From assembly GCA_016875515.1 (NCBI GenBank), contig VGRA01000208.1, forward strand, positions 1 to 5,599: a stretch of 5,599 bases of DNA, in the 5' to 3' direction. This document shows, in pieces, positions 1-4,843 of this stretch. Source of the stretch: Deltaproteobacteria bacterium. Its GTDB lineage: Bacteria; Myxococcota; Myxococcia; Myxococcales; Myxococcaceae. Each line of letters opens with the position of its first letter. Position 1 is the first letter of the stretch. A model generated the notes under the pieces. The model was not told the DNA's origin, ran no database searches, and worked only from the letters and a program-made list of their open reading frames with translations. Made by a program: the position numbers and the translations under genes.

Positions 1-5
1 TGAAA

Positions 6-39
6 CGAGGGACGCGAGGAACCGGTCCCTGGTCCCTCG
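6..39 (+). terminator. Hairpin at window start, possible 3' end of an upstream gene
   Basis: CGAGGGAC (6-13) pairs perfectly with GTCCCTCG (32-39) to give an 8-bp stem. A competing shorter stem is possible because GGTCCCT occurs twice in tandem (24-30 and 31-37). The window opens with TGA, which could be the stop codon of a gene ending just before, but no upstream coding sequence is visible to confirm it. No T-run follows, so an intrinsic terminator is only a guess. Confidence 0.25.
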
Positions 40-162
40 CGCAGGCGGCGGAGAAGAGATGTCGGAGGCCCGGTGTGGTTCGGAGGGAGGGTGTGGGGCA
101 GCCGGGCCCTGGCCAGCCGGCGCAACCCGGGGCGAAGGGCTCGCACCCGCCCGGTACGGGAC

Positions 163-171
163 GGGGGGGGG
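163..171. repeat. Run of nine G
   Basis: Nine consecutive G bases lie 42 bases before the perfect parS at 213-226. A second 9-base run lies at 252-260 on the other side. They are not in a credible gene. They could be chance in a very GC-rich region, or error-prone for sequencing and replication. Confidence 0.5.
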
Positions 172-212
172 AACGGGTCCACAGGGCCTGTTGAACCCGA
201 CCGGTCGACCCT

Positions 213-226
213 GTTCCACGTGGAAC
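213..226. other. parS: parS site 1, perfect palindrome
   Basis: GTTCCACGTGGAAC is a perfect 14-bp palindrome and extends to 16 bp (212-227, TGTTCCACGTGGAACA), matching the general bacterial parS consensus TGTTNCACGTGNAACA at every position. It should be bound by the ParB encoded at 2496-3398 and act as a loading site for the ParB clamp. It lies about 1.5 kb upstream of parA. Confidence 0.95.
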
Positions 227-251
227 ACGGTCCCCGGCGGCGCCTTTGCTT

Positions 252-260
252 GGGGGGGGG
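252..260. repeat. Second run of nine G
   Basis: Nine G bases begin 26 bases after parS site 1 and mirror the run at 163-171 on its other side. There is no coding context. The exact length is a likely place for sequencing error. Confidence 0.5.
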
Positions 261-507
261 CCGCGGACGCCGTGCAGGGAGTTGGACGCCCGGGGCCCCG
301 TCTTGTGGCTGCTCCAGGCGTCCCGGATGTCTTGGTGACGTGGAAGGAGCGGGTGGTTTGGGGGATCCGGCGTGGCTCGAGGCGAATGCACGGCGGTACC
401 CGGGGTGCTGAGGGCTGCGAGTGGGGCATGGCGCCCGCGGCAATCCCCGGTACACGCGGTGACAGGACGTCTGGCCAGTCCGAGGATCCGTGGGACACCC
501 AGCCCTC

Positions 508-521
508 GATCCACGTCGAAT
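508..521. repeat. Eroded parS-like site
   Basis: GATCCACGTCGAAT matches the GTTCCACGTGGAAC core at 11 of 14 positions and keeps the central CCACGT. The changes at positions 2, 10 and 14 break the palindrome. ParB may still bind weakly, but the site looks like a decayed copy rather than a functional one. Confidence 0.5.
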
Positions 522-610
522 GCTGCGTCGGCTTGGAGCAGGCAACGTCGCCAGGCGTGCCCGGCGCGTCACCCGGTCGGTCGCTCAAGGACAGGGACAC
601 CGGGGCCACT

Positions 611-624
611 GCTCCTCGGGCAAC
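611..624. repeat. Eroded parS copy identified by its flank
   Basis: GCTCCTCGGGCAAC matches the parS core at 10 of 14 positions, too few to call alone. However, it is followed after exactly 6 bases by TTCGGCCGGGTACGCC (631-646). The same 16 bases occur after exactly 6 bases downstream of the perfect parS at 768-781 (788-803). This shared position argues that it is a former parS in a duplicated unit. Confidence 0.55.
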
Positions 625-767
625 ACGCCGTTCGGCCGGGTACGCCAGGGGGACGTCCGCTCTGGCCGCGACGACCGGTGGGTGCGGAGCACGGCAGCCG
701 GGGCCAGCCCGAAGAGGACCGGCAGGGCGGCGCGGTCGCCTGGGCGGTGGGACTGCGGACGGGCCCC

Positions 768-781
768 GTTCCACGTGGAAC
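768..781. other. parS: parS site 2, perfect 14-bp core
   Basis: GTTCCACGTGGAAC is a perfect palindrome identical to the site at 213-226. Outside the core the left flank is C rather than T, so the 16-bp consensus matches at 15 of 16. It is preceded by a GGACGG..CCCCG stretch (757-767) and followed by the 16-base flank at 788-803, both recurring beside other copies. Confidence 0.95.
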
Positions 782-959
782 ATGGCCTTCGGCCGGGTAC
801 GCCGGCAGGAGAACCAATCCTCACGGTGAAGGGCTGTTCACCCAACGAACGGGCGCTGGAGCCAATCCAGGCATGCCGCGCAAGGTGGTGCGTCCAGACG
901 CGGGGCGAGGCGCACTGGGCGAGCCCGGTGCTTGCGGGACGGGAGCCCCGTGGCACCTG

Positions 960-973
960 GTTTCACGTGGAAC
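960..973. other. parS: parS site 3, one-mismatch core
   Basis: GTTTCACGTGGAAC differs from the perfect core at one position (T for C at position 4), so the palindrome is slightly asymmetric. It still fits the degenerate consensus GTTNCACGTGNAAC, in which that position is variable, so ParB binding is expected. It lies 192 bases after parS site 2 in the next repeat unit. Confidence 0.88.
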
Positions 974-1144
974 ATCGCACTGGGGCCGGGCGCACCGGGC
1001 GGAGCAACCATCTCAGGGGCGGTGCACTCAACGAGCGCCCGATGGATCCAGTCCAGGGGCGCCGAGCAGGGTGGCGGGACCAGCGGAGGGGTGGGGGACG
1101 ACGGGTTGGCGCGGTTCCTTCGGGACGGTCACTCCGAGCGAAGC

Positions 1145-1158
1145 CTTACACGGGAAAC
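1145..1158. repeat. Eroded parS copy in the last repeat unit
   Basis: CTTACACGGGAAAC matches the core at 10 of 14 positions. It sits 185 bases after parS site 3, close to the 186-base offset of the surrounding repeat, and is followed after 6 bases by TTCGGCCGG (1165-1173), as in other units. It is therefore at the homologous parS position, with CACGTG changed to CACGGG. Functional binding is doubtful. Confidence 0.55.
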
Positions 1159-1268
1159 ACGGTCTTCGGCCGGCCACCCCGGGAGGAGGACCCACGGAGA
1201 ACTCCCGGAATCAGCCCGGGCGTACACGGACGCCCAGCGCATTGCCAACTCGGTGCAAGGTGAACAGG

Positions 1269-1280
1269 TCCCAATTGGGA
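1269..1280. promoter_or_regulatory. 12-bp perfect palindrome, possible operator
   Basis: TCCCAATTGGGA is a perfect 12-bp palindrome with an AT-rich centre, unusual in this very GC-rich stretch. CAGG (1265-1268) and CCTG (1284-1287) extend it imperfectly. It lies about 420 bases before the parA start and outside the parS repeats. It has the form of a dimeric regulator site, but no regulator can be named and chance is possible. Confidence 0.3.
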
Positions 1281-1298
1281 GCGCCTGCCAGCACCCCG

Positions 1299-1313
1299 CA
1301 CCCCGGCGGGGTG
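1299..1313. promoter_or_regulatory. 15-bp GC palindrome upstream of parA
   Basis: CACCCCG, a central G, then CGGGGTG form 7-bp inverted arms. GCACCCC is also directly repeated (1291-1297 and 1298-1304). It begins 19 bases after the palindrome at 1269-1280. Given the GC content it may be incidental. Confidence 0.2.
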
Positions 1314-1532
1314 GAACTGCAGGGAGGCAGGAAAGCCGCGAACCCCGGGCCGCGAAGGCGAACAAACCGGACCCCCAAACGGGGCCCTCCCGGTTCGGCA
1401 ATCCTCCGCCGCTGATCCAGAAGGTGCCGTCCGCGGAGACCCAGTTCCGGGTGGACCGGCTGGGAATGACGTGGGAGGGGGCTCCCAGCAGCCCGGCGAC
1501 GCGCGCACTGCGAGGGCCCGTCCATTCTAGCA

Positions 1533-1556
1533 GGTGCGGAAGGGGCCCCACGCACC
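1533..1556. other. Short inverted repeat in the parA leader
   Basis: GGTGCG (1533-1538) is complementary to CGCACC (1551-1556) across a 12-base loop that contains the palindrome GGGGCCCC. If parA transcription starts upstream, this could fold in the leader RNA. There is no T-run and no direct evidence of function. Confidence 0.2.
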
Positions 1557-1689
1557 GCGGGAGTTCCACCGGGTCTGCCGGCCAGGCCCCCCCGGCCGCC
1601 TGTCAGGGTGCCGCAAAACAGCCCCGCTGGCAGGGAGGGGCCGGTTGCCCGGGACGGAACCGGCGTGGTACTTGCGCCTGCCGTATTCC

Positions 1690-1696
1690 GGAGGAG
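1690..1696 (+). promoter_or_regulatory. Ribosome binding site fixing the parA GTG start
   Basis: GGAGGAG ends 2 bases before GTG at 1699, and its GGAGG core (1690-1694) ends 4 bases before it. This strong Shine-Dalgarno sequence selects the GTG at 1699 over the ATG at 1534 in the same frame. The 55 residues between have no resemblance to ParA, whose Walker motif normally lies close to the N-terminus. Confidence 0.75.
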
Positions 1697-1698
1697 CC

Positions 1699-2481
1699 GT
1701 GGCCCGAGTCATCTGCATCTCCAACCAGAAGGGGGGCGTGGGCAAGACGACCACTGCCATCAACCTCGCCGCGTCGCTCGCCTCCGCGGAGCGGCGGACG
1801 CTGCTCGTGGACCTGGATCCCCAGGGAAACGCGGGCAGCGGGCTGGGGTTGAGGCGGGACGCGCTCGCGGGCACGGTGTACGAGGCGTTGCTGGAGGGCC
1901 GCCCGCTGGCGGAATTGGTCCACCCCACGGAGCTGCGCTTCCTGCAGGTCATCCCTGCCACGCCGGACCTCACCGGGGCGGAGGTGGAGCTGGTGGGCAT
2001 GGAGCGCCGCGAGTTCAGGCTCAAGGAGGCGCTCGCGCCCATTCGGCGGAAGTACGACTACATCGTGGTGGACTGCCCACCGTCGCTTGGGCTGCTCACG
2101 TTGAACGCTCTTGCAGCGGCAGACTCCGTGCTCATCCCGTTGCAGTGCGAGTACTACGCCCTGGAGGGGCTTTCGCAGCTGGTGCACACCCTGGAGTTGG
2201 TGAGGCAGGGGCTCAACCCCGGGCTTCAGACCGAGGGCATCCTCCTCACCATGTTCGACCCGCGGGCCAACATCTCCCACCAGGTGGCGGAGGAGGTGCG
2301 CACCCACTTCAAGCAGCTGGTGTTCAAGGCGGTGGTGCCGCGGAACGTGCGGCTGTCGGAGAGTCCCAGCCACGGCAAGCCCATCCTCCTGTATGACCTG
2401 AAGAGCAAGGGATGCGAGGCGTACCTCGCGCTCGGGCGCGAGGTGCTGAGGCGCGAGAAGCGCGCGGCCCGGGTGGCGTGA
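1699..2481 (+). CDS. parA: Chromosome-partitioning ATPase ParA (Soj family)
   Basis: This 260-residue protein is a complete ParA/Soj-type ATPase of normal length for chromosomal members. ParA binds ATP, dimerises and coats the nucleoid non-specifically; ParB stimulates hydrolysis, and the resulting gradient moves parS-ParB complexes apart. Visible motifs: the deviant Walker A KGGVGKT at residues 11-17, whose first Lys (K11) is the signature lysine; Walker A' LLVDLDPQGN at 35-44; Walker B IVVD at 122-125 followed by CPPSLG; and the IPLQCEYYALEGL stretch typical of the family. There is no N-terminal DNA-binding domain, so this is not the plasmid type that autorepresses. The GTG start follows a strong ribosome binding site at 1690-1696. 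parB follows 14 bases after the stop, so the two are very likely co-transcribed. The nearby parS sites and parB make the assignment secure. Confidence 0.97.
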   Translation: MARVICISNQKGGVGKTTTAINLAASLASAERRTLLVDLDPQGNAGSGLGLRRDALAGTVYEALLEGRPLAELVHPTELRFLQVIPATPDLTGAEVELVGMERREFRLKEALAPIRRKYDYIVVDCPPSLGLLTLNALAAADSVLIPLQCEYYALEGLSQLVHTLELVRQGLNPGLQTEGILLTMFDPRANISHQVAEEVRTHFKQLVFKAVVPRNVRLSESPSHGKPILLYDLKSKGCEAYLALGREVLRREKRAARVA

Positions 2482-2495
2482 GAGGAGAGGGAGGC

Positions 2496-3398
2496 ATGGT
2501 GGGACAGGACAAGAAGCGCGTTCTCGGGCGCGGACTCGCAGCGCTGCTGCCGGCGGCACCGCCCCCGGTGACGGCGGCCCAGGCGCAGCAGGTCCCGGCG
2601 CGCGCAGAGGGGCGCGGCGGCGGCGTCCTCCACCTGCCGGTGGAGGCCATCCGGCGCGACGGACGCAACCCGCGCAAGCACTTTGACGAGCAGAGGCTCA
2701 AGGAACTGGCGGACTCCATCCGCGCGCAGGGCGTGCTGCAGCCGGTGCTGGTGCGGCGGGACGGCGGCGGTTTCCGCCTCATCGCCGGGGAGCGGCGGTG
2801 GCGGGCGGCGCAGCTGGCGGGGTTGAAGGAGATACCCGCGCTCCTGCGCGAGGCCACCGAGCGCGAGGCGTTCGAGCTGGCGCTGGTGGAGAACCTGCAG
2901 CGGGCGGACCTGGACCCCATTGAGGAGGCGTGGGGCTTCCAGCAGCTGATGGACGAGTTCAAGCTGACCCAGGATCAGGTCAGCCAGCGGGTGGGCCGGG
3001 ACCGGTCCTCGGTGGCCAACGCGCTGCGGCTGCTGTCCCTGCCGGACGCGGTGAAGGACATGTTGCGCGACGGCAGCCTGAGCATGGGCCACGCCCGTGC
3101 GCTGCTGGGCGTGCCGAAAATCCCGGAGCTGGTGGCCCTGGCGAAGCGGGTGGCAGACGGCGAGCTGTCCGTGCGGGAGACCGAGGCGATGGTGAAGGAG
3201 CGCCGGGAAGGGAAGGGCGGAGCGGACGGCAAGAAGAAGCCCGGACCCACCCAGGCGGCGCGGGAGCTGGTGGAGAACCTTCAGCGGCGCCTGGGGACAA
3301 AGGTGCGTTTGAAGGACCGGGGAGGGAAGGGAACGCTGGAGGTGGACTACTTCAGCTACGCGGACCTCGAGCGCATCTGCAACCTCATCAAGCGGTAG
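2496..3398 (+). CDS. parB: Centromere-binding CTPase ParB (Spo0J family)
   Basis: This 300-residue ParB recognises parS, binds CTP, closes into a clamp and slides onto neighbouring DNA to build the partition complex that ParA acts on. Residues 6-19 (KKRVLGRGLAALLP) are the conserved basic N-terminal peptide that contacts ParA and stimulates its ATPase. A Pro/Ala linker (about 20-42) leads to the ParB/Srx-type CTP-binding domain, with GVLQPVLVRR at 79-88, GERRWRA at 98-104 and ENLQR at 132-136. A helix-turn-helix lies from about 156 (KLTQDQVSQRVGRDRSSVANALRLL). A charged linker (about 225-250) precedes the C-terminal dimerisation domain, ending in YADLERICNLIKR. The ATG at 2496 has a purine-rich AGGAGAGGGAGG ahead of it (2483-2494). 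An in-frame start at 2412, inside parA, would add 28 unlike residues and is rejected. The bactofilin gene starts 39 bases downstream. Confidence 0.97.
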   Translation: MVGQDKKRVLGRGLAALLPAAPPPVTAAQAQQVPARAEGRGGGVLHLPVEAIRRDGRNPRKHFDEQRLKELADSIRAQGVLQPVLVRRDGGGFRLIAGERRWRAAQLAGLKEIPALLREATEREAFELALVENLQRADLDPIEEAWGFQQLMDEFKLTQDQVSQRVGRDRSSVANALRLLSLPDAVKDMLRDGSLSMGHARALLGVPKIPELVALAKRVADGELSVRETEAMVKERREGKGGADGKKKPGPTQAARELVENLQRRLGTKVRLKDRGGKGTLEVDYFSYADLERICNLIKR

Positions 3399-3437
3399 GC
3401 CCGCCCACGGTGGCGGGGAAAGGCAGGAGAGCGGGAC

Positions 3438-3869
3438 ATGGCACTGTTGAAGCGGGACGAGGAGCCGGTGATGCAGCGGGGCGGCGGAGAGCTCAACGCG
3501 CTGCTCGGGCGTGGCAGCACCTTCGAGGGCAAGCTGACGTTCGAGGGGCAGGTCCGCATTGACGGGCGTTTCGTGGGGCAGGTGTTGACCCGGGACACGC
3601 TCGTGGTGGGCGAGGGTGGCCAGGTGCAGGCAGACATCAGCGCCGGGACGGTCATCATCTCGGGGCACGTGGAGGGCACCATCGTGGCCACGCAGCTCGT
3701 GCAGCTGGGCGCCACCGCGCGGGTGAAGGGCAACGTGGAGACGCCCATGCTGGCGGTGGACAAGGGGGCGCAGTTCAACGGCGCGCTGAAGATGGAGACG
3801 GCGCGCCCGGCGGCCCAGTCCGCGGCGGCGCCGGTGGTGTCGCTCGCGGCAGACCTCCGCGGTCGCTAG
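3438..3869 (+). CDS. bacM: Bactofilin, BacM-like cytoskeletal protein
   Basis: This 143-residue protein is a bactofilin (DUF583 family), which polymerises without nucleotide into filaments through a right-handed beta-helix. A short N-terminal tail with polar and Gly-rich residues (1-24) precedes the core at about residues 25-119. The core shows the expected repeating short beta-strands with regular Gly and Val/Ile spacing (for example FEGQVRIDGRFVGQV, VVGEGGQVQADISAGTVIISGHVEG). An Ala-rich tail (121-143) follows. Length is normal. AGGAG at 3425-3429 lies 8 bases before the ATG. The gene sits 39 bases after parB, as bacM does in Myxococcus xanthus, where BacM affects cell shape and is processed at its N-terminus. 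Other myxobacterial bactofilins organise the ParABS complex near the poles. I assign bacM from family plus gene order; exact orthology is not proven, and a partition-specific role is an inference. Confidence 0.88.
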   Translation: MALLKRDEEPVMQRGGGELNALLGRGSTFEGKLTFEGQVRIDGRFVGQVLTRDTLVVGEGGQVQADISAGTVIISGHVEGTIVATQLVQLGATARVKGNVETPMLAVDKGAQFNGALKMETARPAAQSAAAPVVSLAADLRGR

Positions 3870-3897
3870 CCGGAGCGGGGGCGTGCAAGGACGTTCC

Positions 3898-4413
3898 ATG
3901 ATTCGCACCGCCGCGGTGGCGCTCGTGTGCGCCGGCGCCTGCCGCGGCTCGCCCGGGGTGGACGGTGCGCCCGCACCCGCGGCGGCAGGTGGCGCGCCGG
4001 CCGGGCGGGTGGTGGTACACATCAGGATGCTGCCGGAGGGGTGGCGCGCGGACTCCATCTCCCCGAGCGTGATGCTCGCCGGGCCGGCGGGGCGGCCGGT
4101 GCTGCGGGTGGAGGCGTTTCCGGGGAAGGGGGCGGAATTGCCCACGGCGGTGGACCTGGAGGGCGCGTTCTCCCGTGCCCTGCCGGGCGCGGCGGTGCGG
4201 CGCATCCCCGGGGGCGAGGAGCGGCCGGACTTCGTGGCGGTGCGGCTGGAGTTGCAGCGGCTGCCAGACGGCGGGACGGGGGGCTCGCGGGACGTGCTGC
4301 TGGGGGCCCGCCGGGTTGGGAGGGACCTGTACCTGTGCGCCACCGAGCCCGGCGCGAGTGACCCGGAGATGGACGACGCGCAGGAGGCCTGTCGGGACTT
4401 CACCGTTCCATGA
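3898..4413 (+). CDS. Putative secreted lipoprotein of unknown function
   Basis: I do not recognise this 171-residue protein. Its N-terminus (MIRTAAVALVCAGAC) has a basic residue, then a small hydrophobic stretch ending in AGAC, which resembles a weak lipobox with Cys15 as the lipidated residue. The Ala at -3 is not the preferred Leu/Val, and the signal is short. A Gly/Ala/Pro-rich linker (17-36) leads to a compact domain with alternating beta-like segments (RVVVHIRMLPEGW, SVMLAGPAGRPVLRVEAF, DFVAVRLELQRL, DVLLGARRVGRDLYLCA). Cys147 and Cys165 could form a disulphide, which would fit an exported protein. AAGGA at 3887-3891 supports the ATG. The in-frame GTG at 3883, with GGAG at 3872-3875, is a real alternative that would lengthen the signal by 5 residues and place the lipobox Cys at a more typical residue 20. 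It begins 28 bases after the bactofilin and probably belongs to the same operon. Reading as a gene is well supported; lipidation is tentative. Confidence 0.72.
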   Translation: MIRTAAVALVCAGACRGSPGVDGAPAPAAAGGAPAGRVVVHIRMLPEGWRADSISPSVMLAGPAGRPVLRVEAFPGKGAELPTAVDLEGAFSRALPGAAVRRIPGGEERPDFVAVRLELQRLPDGGTGGSRDVLLGARRVGRDLYLCATEPGASDPEMDDAQEACRDFTVP

Positions 4414-4430
4414 GGCGCGCTGTCCGAACC

Positions 4431-4460
4431 GCGGCCGGTTGTGGCCGGGCCGGTGGCCGC
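4431..4460 (+). terminator. Possible terminator hairpin of the parA operon
   Basis: GCGGCC (4431-4436) pairs with GGCCGC (4455-4460). A shorter alternative stem, CGGCC (4432-4436) with GGCCG (4443-4447), is also possible. It lies 17 bases after the lipoprotein stop, a suitable place for transcript ending, but no T-run follows. Confidence 0.25.
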
Positions 4461-4659
4461 GCGGGTGCGTGACGTCCAGGCGGCGTCGCTGACCCCGCAG
4501 TTCGCCCCGTTGGCTGCCTGCTGGAACAGTGGGTGCGGGGCTGCCCTGACCTCGAGCCGCATCCGACGGTGATGGGCATGTTCCCTGTGCTCGCACGCCC
4601 AGGGGGCAGCGGGAACCGGACGGGCGGGCCGTTCCGCATCGGCGCCGGCACGAAGCGGG

Positions 4660-4678
4660 CGGGGGCGGTGGGCCCCCG
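4660..4678 (+). terminator. GC-rich hairpin in the convergent gap
   Basis: CGGGGGC (4660-4666) and GCCCCCG (4672-4678) form a perfect 7-bp stem with a 5-base loop (GGTGG). No T-run follows on either strand, so it could be a structured 3' end or simply a product of base composition. Confidence 0.25.
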
Positions 4679-4774
4679 TGCTCGAGCCGGTCTCGTCGGG
4701 AGCATCCCGCAGCGTGCCGGGCCCGGGGAGAGGGGCCAGCGCAGGACGCGCGCTCCCGGGATGCAAACTCCGCC

Positions 4775-4817
4775 AGAAACACGACGGGGGCGCCCGTCTC
4801 CGGTGCGCCCCCGCGTG
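4775..4817 (-). terminator. Intrinsic terminator of the calpain gene
   Basis: CGGGGGCGC (4785-4793) pairs with GCGCCCCCG (4805-4813) over an 11-base loop. The stem continues as CACG (4780-4783) with CGTG (4814-4817) after one bulged A at 4784, making 13 bp. On the minus strand it begins 26 bases past the calpain stop and is followed by TTTCT (4779-4775), a modest T-tract. The opposite direction has no T-tract, so it should act on the minus-strand gene. Confidence 0.55.
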
Positions 4818-4843
4818 GGTGCCAGGCGTGTGCCCGCCCCGGG

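Larger units (their letters stand above)
611..1188 (+). repeat. Diverged direct-repeat array carrying parS sites
   Basis: Units begin with intact or decayed parS at 611, 768, 960 and 1145, giving periods of 157, 192 and 185 bases. The best-aligned stretch is 837-897 against 1023-1083 (offset 186, no gaps), where I count 45 of 61 identical bases. TTCGGCCGG follows the parS position by exactly 6 bases in the units at 611, 768 and 1145. The unit at 960 has a related GGGGCCGGG at the same place. CGGGACGG recurs at 935-942 and 1121-1128, upstream of the sites at 960 and 1145. The pattern fits an ancient tandem amplification that has since diverged. The parS sites at 213 and 508 may be older outlying members, but their flanks align poorly. 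Confidence 0.7.
40..1698. other. Non-coding centromere region upstream of parA
   Basis: About 1.66 kb contain no reading frame that reads like a protein. The open frames here are Arg/Gly/Pro/Ala-rich, overlap each other in several frames, lack recognisable motifs, and run through the parS palindromes. The region holds intact and eroded parS sites embedded in diverged direct repeats between about 210 and 1190. From about 1190 to 1698 there are no parS-like sites, but there are two perfect palindromes and the parA leader. I found no convincing -35/-10 or sigma-54 promoter; TTGCCC at 1645-1650 with a poor -10 about 17 bases later is the best weak candidate. Placement directly before parA supports a role as chromosomal centromere. 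Confidence 0.75.
4414..4843. other. Convergent intergenic gap with hairpins
   Basis: These 430 bases lie between the end of the plus-strand operon and the end of the minus-strand calpain gene. I see no credible gene: the short open frames are Arg/Pro/Gly-rich, have no clear ribosome binding site and overlap each other on both strands. There are several GC-rich inverted repeats, including GCATCCCG (4702-4709) with CGGGATGC (4757-4764), and the 10-bp palindrome CCGGGCCCGG (4717-4726). No parS-like site is present. Confidence 0.7.

Noticed and set aside
333..346. ACGTGGAA half-site as another decayed parS
   Set aside because: Only one arm matches (8 of 14 overall), and no shared repeat flank supports it. 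It is possible but not distinguishable from chance.
414..455. Possible further repeat unit (GGCATGGCGCCC...GGTACACGC)
   Set aside because: It resembles the post-parS flank loosely, but the parS position matches at only 8 of 14 and gaps are needed to align it.
59..1415. Several overlapping plus-strand open frames of about 110-350 codons
   Set aside because: They overlap in all three frames, are rich in Arg/Gly/Pro/Ala, have no recognisable domains, and read through parS palindromes and diverged repeats. Absence of stops reflects GC content.
1628..1648. Sigma-54 type promoter before parA (TGGCAG and TTGC)
   Set aside because: The GG and GC elements are 16 bases apart rather than the required 10.
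1534..1698. N-terminal extension of ParA from an upstream ATG
   Set aside because: The extra 55 residues do not resemble ParA, and a strong ribosome binding site lies immediately before GTG 1699, which gives the normal family length.
3662..3675. CACGTG inside the bactofilin gene as a parS site
   Set aside because: The 14-mer matches the parS core at only 9 positions, both outer arms are lost, and it encodes conserved bactofilin residues (GHVEG).
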